Below are positions 1 through 8,743 of a DNA stretch of 64,000 bases, one piece after another. The position numbers were made by a program, and so were the translations under genes. Each line of letters starts with the position of its first letter. The stretch's first letter is position 1. Source of the DNA: Jiangella alkaliphila (GTDB taxonomy: Bacteria > Actinomycetota > Actinomycetes > Jiangellales > Jiangellaceae); the NCBI RefSeq assembly GCF_900105925.1, contig NZ_LT629791.1, positions 2,391,278-2,455,277 of the forward strand, in the 5' to 3' direction. Below the pieces are notes generated by a model. It made no database searches. It was not told where the DNA came from and saw only the letters and a list, made by a program, of their open reading frames with translations.

Positions 1-177
1 GCGGGCGTGTTCGTCACGTCCGTGTCGTCGTACGCCGTCGACGGCGAGGTCGGCATCCCGAGCCTCGCCGGAGCGCTGGGCAGTCTCGCGATGACGGTGC
101 TGCTCGGCCGGGAGCGCTCAGCCGGCCGGGCCCAGCAGGCCGAGCTCGTCCGCCAGGACGAGGTACATGCCGTGTGA
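1..177 (+). CDS. C-terminal end of an unknown, probably membrane, protein (partial)
   Basis: Frame 1 is open from the window edge to a TGA at 175-177 and shows the same strong G/C third-position bias as the neighbouring genes, so it is probably the 3' end of a real gene. About 58 residues are visible. They include a small-residue and hydrophobic stretch (PSLAGALGSLAMTVLL) followed by a charged tail, which fits a last membrane helix and a cytosolic end. The tail overlaps the 3' end of the convergent GH15 gene by 60 bases. The family cannot be recognised from this fragment. Confidence 0.5.
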   Translation, partial: AGVFVTSVSSYAVDGEVGIPSLAGALGSLAMTVLLGRERSAGRAQQAELVRQDEVHAV

Positions 178-1242
178 CCACAGCAGCGGCCGGGCGCTGG
201 GGCCCCAGCGCCCGGTCCACTCCTCCAGCTGGTCCGGCGCCAGCAACGGCGGCACCTGCTCGGGCAGCAGACCGTCGCCGTCGGCGGTCGACGCGATCCA
301 GTGCAGCAGGTCGGTGGCCCGGTCGCGCGATCCCGTGACGGCGTGGTGCCAGCCGAGGAACGCCGCCAGGATCGGCCACTGCCCGCCGCCGTAGAAGGTG
401 TCGCCGACGTAGCGGTGCACGCCGCCGCCCGGCGTCGTCAGCTCCGACGTCACGCGCGCGACCGTCGCCGCCATGACGTCACCCGACGGCGGGACCAGCT
501 CGAACGGCGCCCCGGCGACCACCAGGCTCGCGTCGACCGCCGTCGACCCGAGCCACTTGCGCAGCGCGCCGTCGTGCAGGCCCTCGCGCTGGACCAGGTC
601 CGCGATGCGGTCGGCCGCCATGTCGGCGGTCGCCGCCAGCACGCCGAGCGACGCGGCCGCGCGCAGCCCGCCGTACACCGACGCCAGCGTCGACACGTGC
701 GTCTCGTCGCGGTGCTCCTCCCACCAGTCGCGGCAGGTCCGGTCCCCGACGGCGACCAGGTAGCGCACCGCCGTCTCGGCGGCATCGACGTACGGCGCGA
801 CCGGCAGCTCCCAGCGGGACAGGTGCGACCGCAGCGCCCACAGCCACGTCCCGTAGCCGTCGACCTGGTAGTTCCACCAGTCGTCGTCGTGCCGTTCGCC
901 GCTCAGCGTGTACCGGGCCGGCAGCAGCTCAAAGTCGGCCGGCTGCTCACCCGCCGCCACCCGCTCGACCAGCGACGACACGACCGGCGCCTCCCGCGCC
1001 AGCACCCGTGCGCACCAGTCGTGGAAGGCGGTGGCGGAGTCGGCGGAGCCCGCGCGGCTCATCCCCTCGGCGACGAACGCGCCGTCGCGGAATCAGCAGA
1101 AGCCGTACGGCGCGAAGCCGGCCGCCGCCGGGTAGGCGCCGGACGGATCCTGGGACCGCGCGATCACCGCGACGCTGACGTCAGCGAGTCGCCGCAGGTC
1201 AGTGCCGCCGGCTTCAGACAATGGGTTGACAGGCTCGGCCAT
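118..1242 (-). pseudogene. GH15 glucoamylase / isomaltose glucohydrolase-like gene interrupted by an in-frame TGA
   Basis: The downstream 314 codons (from an internal ATG at 1062) read as a bacterial GH15 (alpha/alpha)6-barrel enzyme that removes glucose from non-reducing ends of alpha-glucosides. DGYGTWLWAL lies at about residue 128, the WEE acid motif at 174-176 and LPEQ with the probable base Glu328. The same frame continues upstream to an ATG at 1242, giving 374 codons of coherent sequence, broken only by TGA at codon 50 (1093-1095). The context is YGFC-stop-FRDGAF, where GH15 proteins carry Trp (YxxCWFRDGAF), so TGG to TGA is the likely change. Restart at 1062 would lose the N-terminal substrate-binding segment. 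The gene is divergent from a LacI gene and belongs to the sugar locus. Sequencing error is possible. Confidence 0.8.
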
Positions 1243-1261
1243 GATGCCCGAATGTAGCCGA

Positions 1262-1288
1262 TGTAACCGGTTTATGTAACCGGTACCA
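1262..1288. promoter_or_regulatory. Tandem LacI-type operator half-repeats between GH15 and lacI
   Basis: TGTAACCGGT occurs twice, starting at 1262 and 1275 (13-bp period). Each copy is centred on a dyad: TGTAACCGGTTTAT and TGTAACCGGTACCA. The first resembles the general LacI-family operator TGnAAnCGnTTnCA. The pair sits between the divergent GH15 and LacI starts and just upstream of the lacI ribosome binding site (AAAGGAG, 1288-1294), which fits autoregulation and co-control of both directions. Confidence 0.6.
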
Positions 1289-1304
1289 AAGGAGCGACCC
1301 GACG

Positions 1305-2354
1305 ATGGACGACGCGGAGCCGAAGAGCCCCCAGCGACGCCGCACGACCGGCCGCGCCAGCGTGACCATCCGCGACGTGGCGCGGCACGCGGGCGTGTCG
1401 GTGGCGACGGTCTCGCGCGCCCTCCGCGGCAGCGACCTCGTCCACCCGGCCACCCGCGAACGCGTCGACGCCGCCATCGAGGCGCTCCGGTTCACCCCGA
1501 GCCAGCTCGGCCGCTCGCTGGCCGAACGGCGGCACGCGGCCAACGGCATCGTCTTCCCCGACCTGTCCGGCCCGTTCTACGCCGAGGTCGTGCTGGGCTA
1601 CGAGGAGGTCGCCGCGACGCTCGGCCGCTCGGTGCTGATCCTCAGCACGCACAACCGCGAGTCGGCGGACGAGATGGTGCTCGAGCTCGCCGGCCGGGTC
1701 GACGGCCTGGCGGTGTTCGGCCGGACGGTGCACGACGACGTCGTCGCCGAGGTCGTGCAGCGCGGCGTCCCGGTCGTGCTGATGGCGCGGACCGAGATCG
1801 AGGGGGCCGACTCCGTCCGCACCGAGAACGTCGTCGCCGCGTCCTCCGTCGTCGATCACCTGCTGACGCACGGGTACCGGCGCATGGCCTTCCTCGGCGA
1901 CCCGGTCGACTCCACCGACGTCGCCGAGCGCTGGGCCGGGTTCCGCGGCGCGCTCGCGCAGGCCGGCGCGGAGGTCCCGGAGCGCACCATCCCGGCCGGC
2001 TTCAAGGAGGACGACGGCGCGCGGGTCGCCGCCGAGCTGGTCGCCGACGGACTGCCCGACGTGGTCGTCTGCGCGAACGACGAGCTGGCGCTCGGTCTCA
2101 CCGTGGCGCTGGCCGAGCAGGGGGTGGAAGTACCGGGGGACGTCGCCGTCACGGGGTGGGACGACGTCATGGCGGCACGCTACGCCGGGCTGACGACGGT
2201 CCGTCAGCCGATGCGCGAGATGGGGGCCCGGGCGGCCCGGCTCATGGACGCCCGGATCAGCGGAGACCGTTCCGAACCACGTCACGACGTCCTGACCACC
2301 CAGCTCGTGGTCCGCCGCAGTTGCGGGCCGCACTCGAAGGAGGCTCATCGATGA
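1305..2354 (+). CDS. LacI-family transcriptional repressor
   Basis: This is a 349-residue LacI/GalR regulator. The N-terminal helix-turn-helix (VTIRDVARHAGVSVATVSRAL, about residues 20-40) is followed by a hinge helix and a PBP1-like sugar-sensing domain containing the family-typical VVVCANDELALG and GDVAVTGWDD. A 15-residue basic extension precedes the usual start. A strong Shine-Dalgarno AAAGGAG lies 10 bases before the ATG. The stop overlaps the start of the solute-binding protein (ATGA), so it is the first gene of the importer operon. It probably controls locus A in response to an oligosaccharide. The effector cannot be read from the sequence. Confidence 0.93.
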   Translation: MDDAEPKSPQRRRTTGRASVTIRDVARHAGVSVATVSRALRGSDLVHPATRERVDAAIEALRFTPSQLGRSLAERRHAANGIVFPDLSGPFYAEVVLGYEEVAATLGRSVLILSTHNRESADEMVLELAGRVDGLAVFGRTVHDDVVAEVVQRGVPVVLMARTEIEGADSVRTENVVAASSVVDHLLTHGYRRMAFLGDPVDSTDVAERWAGFRGALAQAGAEVPERTIPAGFKEDDGARVAAELVADGLPDVVVCANDELALGLTVALAEQGVEVPGDVAVTGWDDVMAARYAGLTTVRQPMREMGARAARLMDARISGDRSEPRHDVLTTQLVVRRSCGPHSKEAHR

Positions 2355-3637
2355 GTCGACGACCCATCTACGCCGCGACCGCCCTGGCCGCGGCGACCGC
2401 ACTGGCCCTCAGCGCCTGCGGCCGCGACGACGACACCGACGCCGGATCCGGCGACGGCAACGCGGCACCGTCCGCCGACATCACCGACGGCCCGGCCACC
2501 GGCTCCATCGAGGTCTGGGCGATGGGCACCGAAGGTGAGCTGCTCGGTGACTTCCTGGCCGACTTCGAGGAGGAGAACCCGGACGTCACCGTCGAGGTGA
2601 CGCCGGTGCCGTGGGAGGGCGCGCACGACCGCATCGCCACCGCCATCGCGGCCGGCGAGACACCCGACATCAGCCTCATCGGCACGACGTGGATGGGCGA
2701 GTTCGCCCAGACCGGCGGCCTCGAGGCGACGCCGACCGACCTGTTCAACGAGGACGACTTCTTCCCCGGCCCGTGGGCGTCCACCGTCGTCGACGGCACG
2801 TCCTTCGGCGTCCCCTGGTACGTCGAGACCCGTGCGCTGTTCTACCGCACCGACCTCGCCGACGCGGCCGGCCTGGAGCCGCCGCAGAGCTGGGACGACC
2901 TCAAGGCGTTCGCGCAGGGCCTGCAGCAGGCCGGCGCCCAGCAGGGCATCTACCTGCAGCCCGGCCAGGGCGGATCGTGGCAGACGTTCATGCCGTTCGC
3001 CTGGCAGAACGGCGCCACGCTCACCGACGGCGACGCGTACACGCTGGACAGCCCGGAGATGACCGAGGCGCTCGAGTACTACATGTCCTACTTCTCCGAG
3101 GGTCTGTCGCAGGACACCGTCCTGCAGCCGGGCGCGCTGGAGCAGATGTTCGCCGACGGCACGATCGGCTCGTTCATCTCCGGCCCCTGGCACATCGGCC
3201 TGGTCCGCGACGCCGGCGCGACGGACAACTTCGACGTCGTCCCGCTGCCCGGTAAGGACGAGGGTCCCGGCACGTCGTTCGTCGGCGGCGGCAACCTGGC
3301 CGTCTTCACCGACTCCGACAACAAGGACGGCGCCTGGAAGCTGATCGAGTACCTCACGCAGAGCGCAGTGCAGCAGAGCTGGTACGAGACCGCGACCGGC
3401 CTGCCGTCGCGGCCCGACGCGTGGGAGGGCGGGCCCGTGGTCGCCGACCCGCTGGTCGCGGTGTTCGGCGAGCAGCTGGAGAGCACCGAGGCGCCGCCCG
3501 CCGTCCCGACGTGGGAGCAGGTCGCGACCGTCATCGACGGCGACGTCGAGGCCGCCGTGCGCGGCACCATGCCCGCCGCCGACGCCGTCGCGGACATGCA
3601 GTCGCAGGCCTCGTCCATCGGGACCGGGCTGCAGTAG
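2351..3637 (+). CDS. Sugar ABC transporter solute-binding lipoprotein (MalE-like)
   Basis: This 428-residue family-1 extracellular solute-binding protein captures a carbohydrate outside the membrane for the two permeases downstream. The signal peptide ends in the lipobox ALSAC (about residues 17-21), predicting a lipid-anchored Cys, followed by a Ser/Gly/Asp linker and then IEVWAMGTEGELL, the usual start of the mature domain. The ATG at 2351 is chosen because AAGGAGG precedes it and it overlaps the lacI stop by 4 bases. A longer in-frame extension back to 2156 would lie inside lacI and lack the signal peptide at its N-terminus. No ATPase is encoded nearby, so a shared MsiK-type ATPase elsewhere is likely (inference). 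Confidence 0.93.
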   Translation: MSRRPIYAATALAAATALALSACGRDDDTDAGSGDGNAAPSADITDGPATGSIEVWAMGTEGELLGDFLADFEEENPDVTVEVTPVPWEGAHDRIATAIAAGETPDISLIGTTWMGEFAQTGGLEATPTDLFNEDDFFPGPWASTVVDGTSFGVPWYVETRALFYRTDLADAAGLEPPQSWDDLKAFAQGLQQAGAQQGIYLQPGQGGSWQTFMPFAWQNGATLTDGDAYTLDSPEMTEALEYYMSYFSEGLSQDTVLQPGALEQMFADGTIGSFISGPWHIGLVRDAGATDNFDVVPLPGKDEGPGTSFVGGGNLAVFTDSDNKDGAWKLIEYLTQSAVQQSWYETATGLPSRPDAWEGGPVVADPLVAVFGEQLESTEAPPAVPTWEQVATVIDGDVEAAVRGTMPAADAVADMQSQASSIGTGLQ

Positions 3638-3640
3638 CCG

Positions 3641-4591
3641 ATGACGACCGCCACCACGGCCGCGGCGAGCCGCCCGACCCCCGCGGGCGGCTTGCCGCCG
3701 CGCCGGCGCCGGTCCCTGCTGCAACGGCGGCAGGCCCGCACCGCCTGGCTGCTCTCGGTGCCGTTCCTGCTGCTGTTCGCGGCGTTCACCGCCGGTCCGG
3801 TGTTCGCGTCGCTGCTCATGAGCTTCACCGACATGCGCAGCACCGACGTGCGCTCGCCGTTCGCCGTCGACCTCGCCGCGTTCGACAACTACACGGCGCT
3901 GTTCCAGGACGAGATGTTCCGCAAGGTCGCGGTCAACACGGCGATCTTCGTGGTGGTCGGCGTGCCGCTGACCATGGTGCTGGCGCTGGCGGCGGCGGTC
4001 GGGCTGAACCGCATCACCCGGCTGAAGGCGTTCTTCCGGCTCGGCTACTACCTGCCGGTCGTCACCAGCATCGTCGCCGTCGCCGTCGTCTGGCGGTTCC
4101 TGCTGCAGCCCGACACGGGGCCGATCAACCAGCTGCTGAGCGTCGTCGGCATCGACGGGCCCGACTGGCTGGGCGATCCGTCGCTGGCGCTGCCGTCGCT
4201 GATCGTCATGGCCACGTGGCGCAACCTCGGCACGTTGATGGTGATCTTCCTGGCCGGGCTGCAGACGGTGCCGCGCGAGCTGCTCGAGGCGGCCGAGGTC
4301 GACGGCGCCGGCCGCTGGCAGCGGTTCCGGCACGTGACGCTGCCGCTGTTGCGACCCGTGCTGCTGTTCGGCGCCGTCATCACCGGCATCGGCTACCTGC
4401 AGGTCTTCGAGGAGCCGTTCGTCATGACCAACGGCGGGCCGCTCAACGCGACACGGACCGTCTCGTTCTACATCTACGACCAGTTCAGCTTCGGCAACTA
4501 CGGGTACGCCGCGGCGGCCAGCTACGTGCTGTTCGTGGCCATCGTCGTCATGACGGCGCTGCAGTTCCGCCTGCTGCGGCCGAAGGCGTGA
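3641..4591 (+). CDS. Sugar ABC transporter permease, MalF type
   Basis: This 316-residue inner-membrane permease of the binding-protein-dependent sugar importer has a basic N-terminal tail and about six membrane helices (first at about 34-58). The EAA loop that docks on the ATPase reads EAAEVDGAGRWQRFRHVTLPLL (about residues 213-234). It follows the solute-binding gene by 3 bases and precedes the MalG-type permease by 10, so the three are co-transcribed. The substrate is probably an oligosaccharide released by the flanking GH15 or GH39 enzymes (inference from context). Confidence 0.93.
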   Translation: MTTATTAAASRPTPAGGLPPRRRRSLLQRRQARTAWLLSVPFLLLFAAFTAGPVFASLLMSFTDMRSTDVRSPFAVDLAAFDNYTALFQDEMFRKVAVNTAIFVVVGVPLTMVLALAAAVGLNRITRLKAFFRLGYYLPVVTSIVAVAVVWRFLLQPDTGPINQLLSVVGIDGPDWLGDPSLALPSLIVMATWRNLGTLMVIFLAGLQTVPRELLEAAEVDGAGRWQRFRHVTLPLLRPVLLFGAVITGIGYLQVFEEPFVMTNGGPLNATRTVSFYIYDQFSFGNYGYAAAASYVLFVAIVVMTALQFRLLRPKA

Positions 4592-4601
4592 GGGGCCCGC
4601 G

Positions 4602-5501
4602 ATGACCACCTACACCCCGCCCCCGTCCAGGGTCGACGACGCCGTCGACGCGATGCCGGCCGTGGGCCCGCCGCGCCGCGACGCCGAGCGCGCCCCGTCG
4701 CGCTGGCTCTACGTCGTGCTGACGATCGGCGTGATCGTCATGGCGCTGCCGTTCCTCTGGATGCTGCTGTCGTCGGTGAAGCCGGAGGCGGAGGTGCGGT
4801 CGATCCCGCCGACCTGGCTGCCCGAGACGTTCACCCTGGAGAACTACCGCGAGCTGTTCGACCGGCTGAACTTCCCGACGTACTTCCTCAACTCGGCGAT
4901 CGTCGCCGTCGTCGTGACGCTCGGGAACCTGCTGTTCGGCTCGATGCTCGGCTACGCCCTGGCCAAGCTGGACTTCCGCGGCAAGCGGCTGGTGTTCGTG
5001 ATCGTGCTCGGCACCCTGATGGTGCCCGGCATGGTGACGTTCGTGCCGCTGTTCGTGCTGGTCAGCAACATGGGACTGACGAACACCTTCCCCGGGCTGA
5101 TCCTGCCGTACCTGGTCGCGCCGCTGGGCGTGTTCCTGATGCGGCAGTACTTCCTAGGGCTGCCGGACGAGCTGATCCAGGCCGCCCGGGTCGACGGCGC
5201 CGGCGAGCTGCGGATCTTCTGGAGCGTCATGCTGCCGCTGACCGGGCCGGCCCTGGCGACGCTGGGCATCCTGACGTTCCTGTCGTCGTGGAACAACTTC
5301 CTCTGGCCGCTGGTCGTGGCGCAGACGGAGGACATGTACACCCTGCCGGTCGCGCTCGCGCTGTACTCGGTCGGCCAGAACGCCACGCAGTACGGGCTGC
5401 TGCTGGCCGGGGCCGTCGTGGTGGTCGTGCCGGTGATCGTGCTGTTCCTCGCGGTGCAGCGGTACTTCGTCCAGGGCATCGCGATGACCGGCATCAAGTG
5501 A
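4602..5501 (+). CDS. Sugar ABC transporter permease, MalG type
   Basis: This 299-residue partner permease has a hydrophilic N-terminus of about 35 residues and then six predicted membrane helices. The EAA motif is QAARVDGAGELRIFWSVMLPL (about residues 193-213), and the C-terminal FVQGIAMTGIK is characteristic of MalG-like proteins. It forms the heterodimeric channel with the preceding permease. The stop is followed within 22 bases by the start of a glycosidase, indicating one operon for uptake and breakdown. Confidence 0.93.
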   Translation: MTTYTPPPSRVDDAVDAMPAVGPPRRDAERAPSRWLYVVLTIGVIVMALPFLWMLLSSVKPEAEVRSIPPTWLPETFTLENYRELFDRLNFPTYFLNSAIVAVVVTLGNLLFGSMLGYALAKLDFRGKRLVFVIVLGTLMVPGMVTFVPLFVLVSNMGLTNTFPGLILPYLVAPLGVFLMRQYFLGLPDELIQAARVDGAGELRIFWSVMLPLTGPALATLGILTFLSSWNNFLWPLVVAQTEDMYTLPVALALYSVGQNATQYGLLLAGAVVVVVPVIVLFLAVQRYFVQGIAMTGIK

Positions 5502-5522
5502 AATTTGCGGAAGGACAGACGC

Positions 5523-7361
5523 GTGAGCAGTGAGATCGACGCCCGTACCGACTTCGAGACCAGGCTCGGCCGGGCCAGCGGGGAGGCCGGCGGCGCCGCG
5601 GTGGCGCTGCCGCCGCCCGGCGGCCTGACGGCGAGACCGGGGCGGGCGCAGGTCACGCTGTCGTGGGATCCGGTCGACGGCGCCGCGGGGTACCTGGTGC
5701 ACGTGGCCGAGTCGCCGGACGGCCCGTTCGAACCGCTGGATCACCAGGGCCGCGACGTGCTCTCCGTCCCGCACGGGCCGTACGCCGACACCACGGGCAC
5801 GCCGGGCGTGCGGCGCTGGTACGCCGTCGCCGCCGTGGCGTCCGTCGACGACGTCGGCGAGCTGAGCGCCGCGGTCTCGTCGGCCTCGACCGCCGGCGAC
5901 GGCGAGCCGGTCGCCGTCGTCGTCGACGCCGCCTCTGACGAGGGCGAGCTGGACCGGCCGTGGCGGCCGATGATCGGCAGCGAGCACCTCTCGCACGCGC
6001 TGTCGGCCGAGCGCACGGGCGGGCAGGAGATCGGCGCCGAGCTGCGGGCCGCGCTGAAGGCGGCGCACGACGAGCTGGGCGTCGAGACCGTGCGGGCGCA
6101 CGGCATCCTCTGCGACGACCTCGGCGTCTACCGCGAGGTCGACGGCGAGCCGGTGTACGACTTCACCGGCGTCGACCGCGTGTACGACATGGTGCTGTCG
6201 CTCGGCCTCACGCCGATCGTGGAGATCTCGTTCATGCCGCGCGACCTGGCCTCCGACCCGTCGTCGACGGTGTTCGAGTACGGCGCGATCATCTCGCCGC
6301 CGAAGGACTGGGACCGCTGGTACGACCTGGTGCGGGCGTTCGTCGCGCACCTGGTCTCGCGGTACGGCCTCGAGGAGGTCCGCGACCGGTGGGCGTTCGA
6401 GGTGTGGAATGAGGCCAACCTCGAGGTGTTCTGGTCCGGGACGCCGGAGGAGTTCTTCCGGCTGCACGACGTCGCCGCGCGCGCCGTCAAGGACGTCGAC
6501 GAGGGCCTGCGGGTCGGCGGTCCCGCGTCGGCGGCGGCCGGCTGGATCGACCAGCTGCTCGCCGCCACGAAGGAACCGCTGGACTTCGTCTCGACGCACA
6601 CCTACGGCTCGCCGCCGCTGGACCTGCGGCCGGTGCTCGCGCGGCACGGCCGGGCCGGGACGCCGATCTGGTGGACGGAGTGGGGCGTCACCCCGACGCA
6701 CTTCAACGAGGTCAGCGAGTCGGTGTTCGCGGCGGTGTTCCTGCTGCGCGGCATGCGGTCGTCGATGGGCCGGCTGGAGGCGCTGTCGTACTGGGTGGTG
6801 TCCGACCACTTCGAGGAGCTGGGCCGGCCGCCGTCGCTGTTCCACGGCGGGTTCGGCCTGCGCACCGTCGGTGAGCTGCGCAAACCCCGGTGGTGGGCGC
6901 TCGCGATGCTGGCGGCGCTGCCGTCGCGGCGTCTGACGGTGCGGGCGTCCGGCGACGGTGCGGACTCGCTGGTGGAGTCGCTGGCCGCCGCCGACCCGTC
7001 GTCCGGGCGGGTGGCGGCGCTGGTGTGGAACGGGACGCTGGACCAGTCCAAGGCGGCCGGGTCGGTGGAGCTGGCCCGCCGGGTGTCGCTGCGATTCACC
7101 GGCCTGCCCGACGGCGACTACGAGCTGCGCCACCACCGCGTCGACGACGACCACTCATGCGTCCCCGCGCTCTGGCGGCGCATCGGCGGCGGCGCGGCCT
7201 GGCCCAGCGACGCGCAGTGGGCCGAGCTGCGCGCCGCGGACCGGCTGGACCAACTCCACCCGCCCCGCGCCGTCACCGCCGCCGGCGGGGTGGTGGAGGT
7301 CGACTTCGACCTCCCCAACCCGTCGATGTCCCTGGTGGAGCTGGTGCCGGCCGCGGGCTGA
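5523..7361 (+). CDS. GH39-like glycosidase with N-terminal fibronectin-type domain (beta-xylosidase-like)
   Basis: This is a 612-residue cytoplasmic enzyme (no signal peptide). An Fn3-like segment (about residues 30-125, VTLSWDPVDGAAGYLVHVAES) precedes a clan GH-A barrel. The acid/base Glu297 is in WNEAN and the nucleophile Glu386 in WWTEWG. The ELGVETVRAHGILCDDLGVY stretch near the barrel start matches GH39 beta-xylosidases and relatives. GTG 5523 is preferred over a TTG at 5505 because GGAAGGA lies 7 bases upstream. It is the last gene of locus A's importer operon and probably hydrolyses the imported glycoside inside the cell. The exact sugar specificity is not readable. Confidence 0.85.
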   Translation: MSSEIDARTDFETRLGRASGEAGGAAVALPPPGGLTARPGRAQVTLSWDPVDGAAGYLVHVAESPDGPFEPLDHQGRDVLSVPHGPYADTTGTPGVRRWYAVAAVASVDDVGELSAAVSSASTAGDGEPVAVVVDAASDEGELDRPWRPMIGSEHLSHALSAERTGGQEIGAELRAALKAAHDELGVETVRAHGILCDDLGVYREVDGEPVYDFTGVDRVYDMVLSLGLTPIVEISFMPRDLASDPSSTVFEYGAIISPPKDWDRWYDLVRAFVAHLVSRYGLEEVRDRWAFEVWNEANLEVFWSGTPEEFFRLHDVAARAVKDVDEGLRVGGPASAAAGWIDQLLAATKEPLDFVSTHTYGSPPLDLRPVLARHGRAGTPIWWTEWGVTPTHFNEVSESVFAAVFLLRGMRSSMGRLEALSYWVVSDHFEELGRPPSLFHGGFGLRTVGELRKPRWWALAMLAALPSRRLTVRASGDGADSLVESLAAADPSSGRVAALVWNGTLDQSKAAGSVELARRVSLRFTGLPDGDYELRHHRVDDDHSCVPALWRRIGGGAAWPSDAQWAELRAADRLDQLHPPRAVTAAGGVVEVDFDLPNPSMSLVELVPAAG

Positions 7362-7371
7362 CCCGGGTCAG
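7358..7371. terminator. 14-bp palindrome over the GH39 stop codon, possible terminator
   Basis: CTGACCCGGGTCAG is a perfect palindrome that includes the TGA stop of the glycosidase and lies just before the convergent DUF4143 gene end. The stem is short (5 bp if a CCGG loop forms) and no T-run follows, so the role as a transcription end is tentative. Confidence 0.3.
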
Positions 7372-7382
7372 GAGACTGCTGA

Positions 7383-8645
7383 TCATTCTGGCAGCGGCTG
7401 GTGGTCCCAGAGCGCGGACAGCGGCAGCGCATAGAGACCGTCACCACGTGAGGCGGCCTCGGTACCGAGGTGCAGCAGGATGCCCGCGTGCAGGCGGTCG
7501 CCCAGTCGGTCGCGCAGCCAGCGGAGCCCTTTCAACGCCCCCGCTCCGGGTGAGGTCGACGCCTTGACCTCGACGGCGACGATGCGTCCGCGCGGGCCTT
7601 CGAGGACGAAGTCGACCTCGTGCCGGTCCGCGGTGCGCAGATGGAACAGCGAGATCCGTTCGTCGGTGACCGCGAGTGCCTTGAGCAGCTCTGTCGCGAC
7701 GAACGTCTCCAGCAGCGGGCCGAGCGCCGGATGCCCGGGCTCGGCCAGCTGCTCCGCGTCGACGTCGAGGAGGTGGGTCGCGAGACCCGAGTCGGTGGGG
7801 TACAGCTTCGGCGTTTTGCTGAGTCGCGACGAGAGGTTCGCGGACCACGCAGGCACCGTCATGGTCAGGTACACCATGTCGAGGTAGGAGAGATAGTTGC
7901 GAGCGGTGTCCCTGGCCAGGTCTGCGGCCTGCGCCAGGTCGGCGAGGACAGCGGTGCCGCCGGCCCGCGCGGCAACCAGCCCCAGCAGAGTCGCGACGGC
8001 GTCGCCGCGGGCGACGGTGGCGAAGTCACGGATGTCGCGAGTGATGACCGTGCTCAGGTAGCCGTCGAACCAGGCGCGCCGGGCGAGCGGCGACGTGATC
8101 GCCAGCGCCTCCGGATAGCCACCTGAGGTGACGGCAGACAGGTAGTCGGACCTGTTCCAGGTGGAGTCGCGCAAGACGGCGCCGGTGTCGCCGAACCATC
8201 GCGCGACGTTGTCGGTCCTGGCGCGGGTGCGCTCGGCCATGCTCAGCGGCCAGAGGTCGACGAACGCGATCCGCCCGGCCAGCGACTCCGACAGTGTGGG
8301 GATGGTCAGGAACCGGCTGGAGCCGGAGAGCACGAACCGGCCCGGCCGCGCATCGGCGTCGACCTCGGCCTTGATGGCGCGGACGAGATCGTCGCCGCCG
8401 AGCTGCACCTCGTCGATGACACGGGGAGTCGTGCCGAACGCCGCGAAGGCGGCCGGGTCGTCGCGTGCCGCTGCGAGGGTTTCCGGCCGGTCGAGTGAAC
8501 GGAACGTCCCGCCCGAGCCGGCGAGTTGCTCGCGGAGCAGCGTGGTCTTGCCGGACTGGCGCGGGCCGCTCACCATGACGATGCGCAGGTGCTGCACGAG
8601 CTCCGTGAGCCGTCCGAACGCGGCTCGAGGGATCAGATCGTCCAT
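7383..8645 (-). CDS. AAA ATPase with DUF4143 domain
   Basis: This 420-residue protein has the P-loop GPRQSGKTT (residues 27-35), Walker B RVIDEVQ (about 75-81) and a sensor-like FVLSGSSRFL. The DUF4143 winged-helix region follows at about 170-330. A C-terminal restriction-nuclease-like fold is marked by DFVLEGPRGRIVAVEVKAS (about 360-380), containing the D...ExK pattern. These cytosolic ATPases are widespread in bacteria and often horizontally shared, and their cellular role is not established. It is a single-gene unit facing the GH39 gene, with an array of TAGTCG repeats over its promoter region that may serve self-regulation. Confidence 0.9.
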   Translation of the reverse strand: MDDLIPRAAFGRLTELVQHLRIVMVSGPRQSGKTTLLREQLAGSGGTFRSLDRPETLAAARDDPAAFAAFGTTPRVIDEVQLGGDDLVRAIKAEVDADARPGRFVLSGSSRFLTIPTLSESLAGRIAFVDLWPLSMAERTRARTDNVARWFGDTGAVLRDSTWNRSDYLSAVTSGGYPEALAITSPLARRAWFDGYLSTVITRDIRDFATVARGDAVATLLGLVAARAGGTAVLADLAQAADLARDTARNYLSYLDMVYLTMTVPAWSANLSSRLSKTPKLYPTDSGLATHLLDVDAEQLAEPGHPALGPLLETFVATELLKALAVTDERISLFHLRTADRHEVDFVLEGPRGRIVAVEVKASTSPGAGALKGLRWLRDRLGDRLHAGILLHLGTEAASRGDGLYALPLSALWDHQPLPE

Positions 8646-8653
8646 CCTGACTC

Positions 8654-8713
8654 CGACTAGTCGAATTTCAAACTACAGAGTAGTCGATTTTCCGACTAGC
8701 CACTAGTCGATTT
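8654..8713. promoter_or_regulatory. Cluster of TAGTCG / CGACTA repeats upstream of the DUF4143 gene
   Basis: A perfect 10-bp palindrome CGACTAGTCG (8654-8663) is followed by an inverted pair TAGTCG (8681-8686) and CGACTA (8693-8698). A further TAGTCGATTT (8704-8713) repeats the 8681-8690 sequence exactly. The cluster is AT-richer than its surroundings and begins 9 bases from the start codon, as expected of an operator array over the promoter. Confidence 0.5.
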
Positions 8714-8743
8714 GCGGCACATCGTTCGCCGCTGTGACCTGGG

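Noticed and set aside
2345-4609. Long minus-strand open frame (about 750 codons) opposite the locus A importer
   Set aside because: It is the complement of genes with clear families, has Arg/Gly/His-rich composition without domains, and arises from high GC.
5154-7154. Long minus-strand open frame opposite the MalG-type permease and GH39 genes
   Set aside because: Antisense shadow of two well-supported genes; no start signal or recognisable domain.
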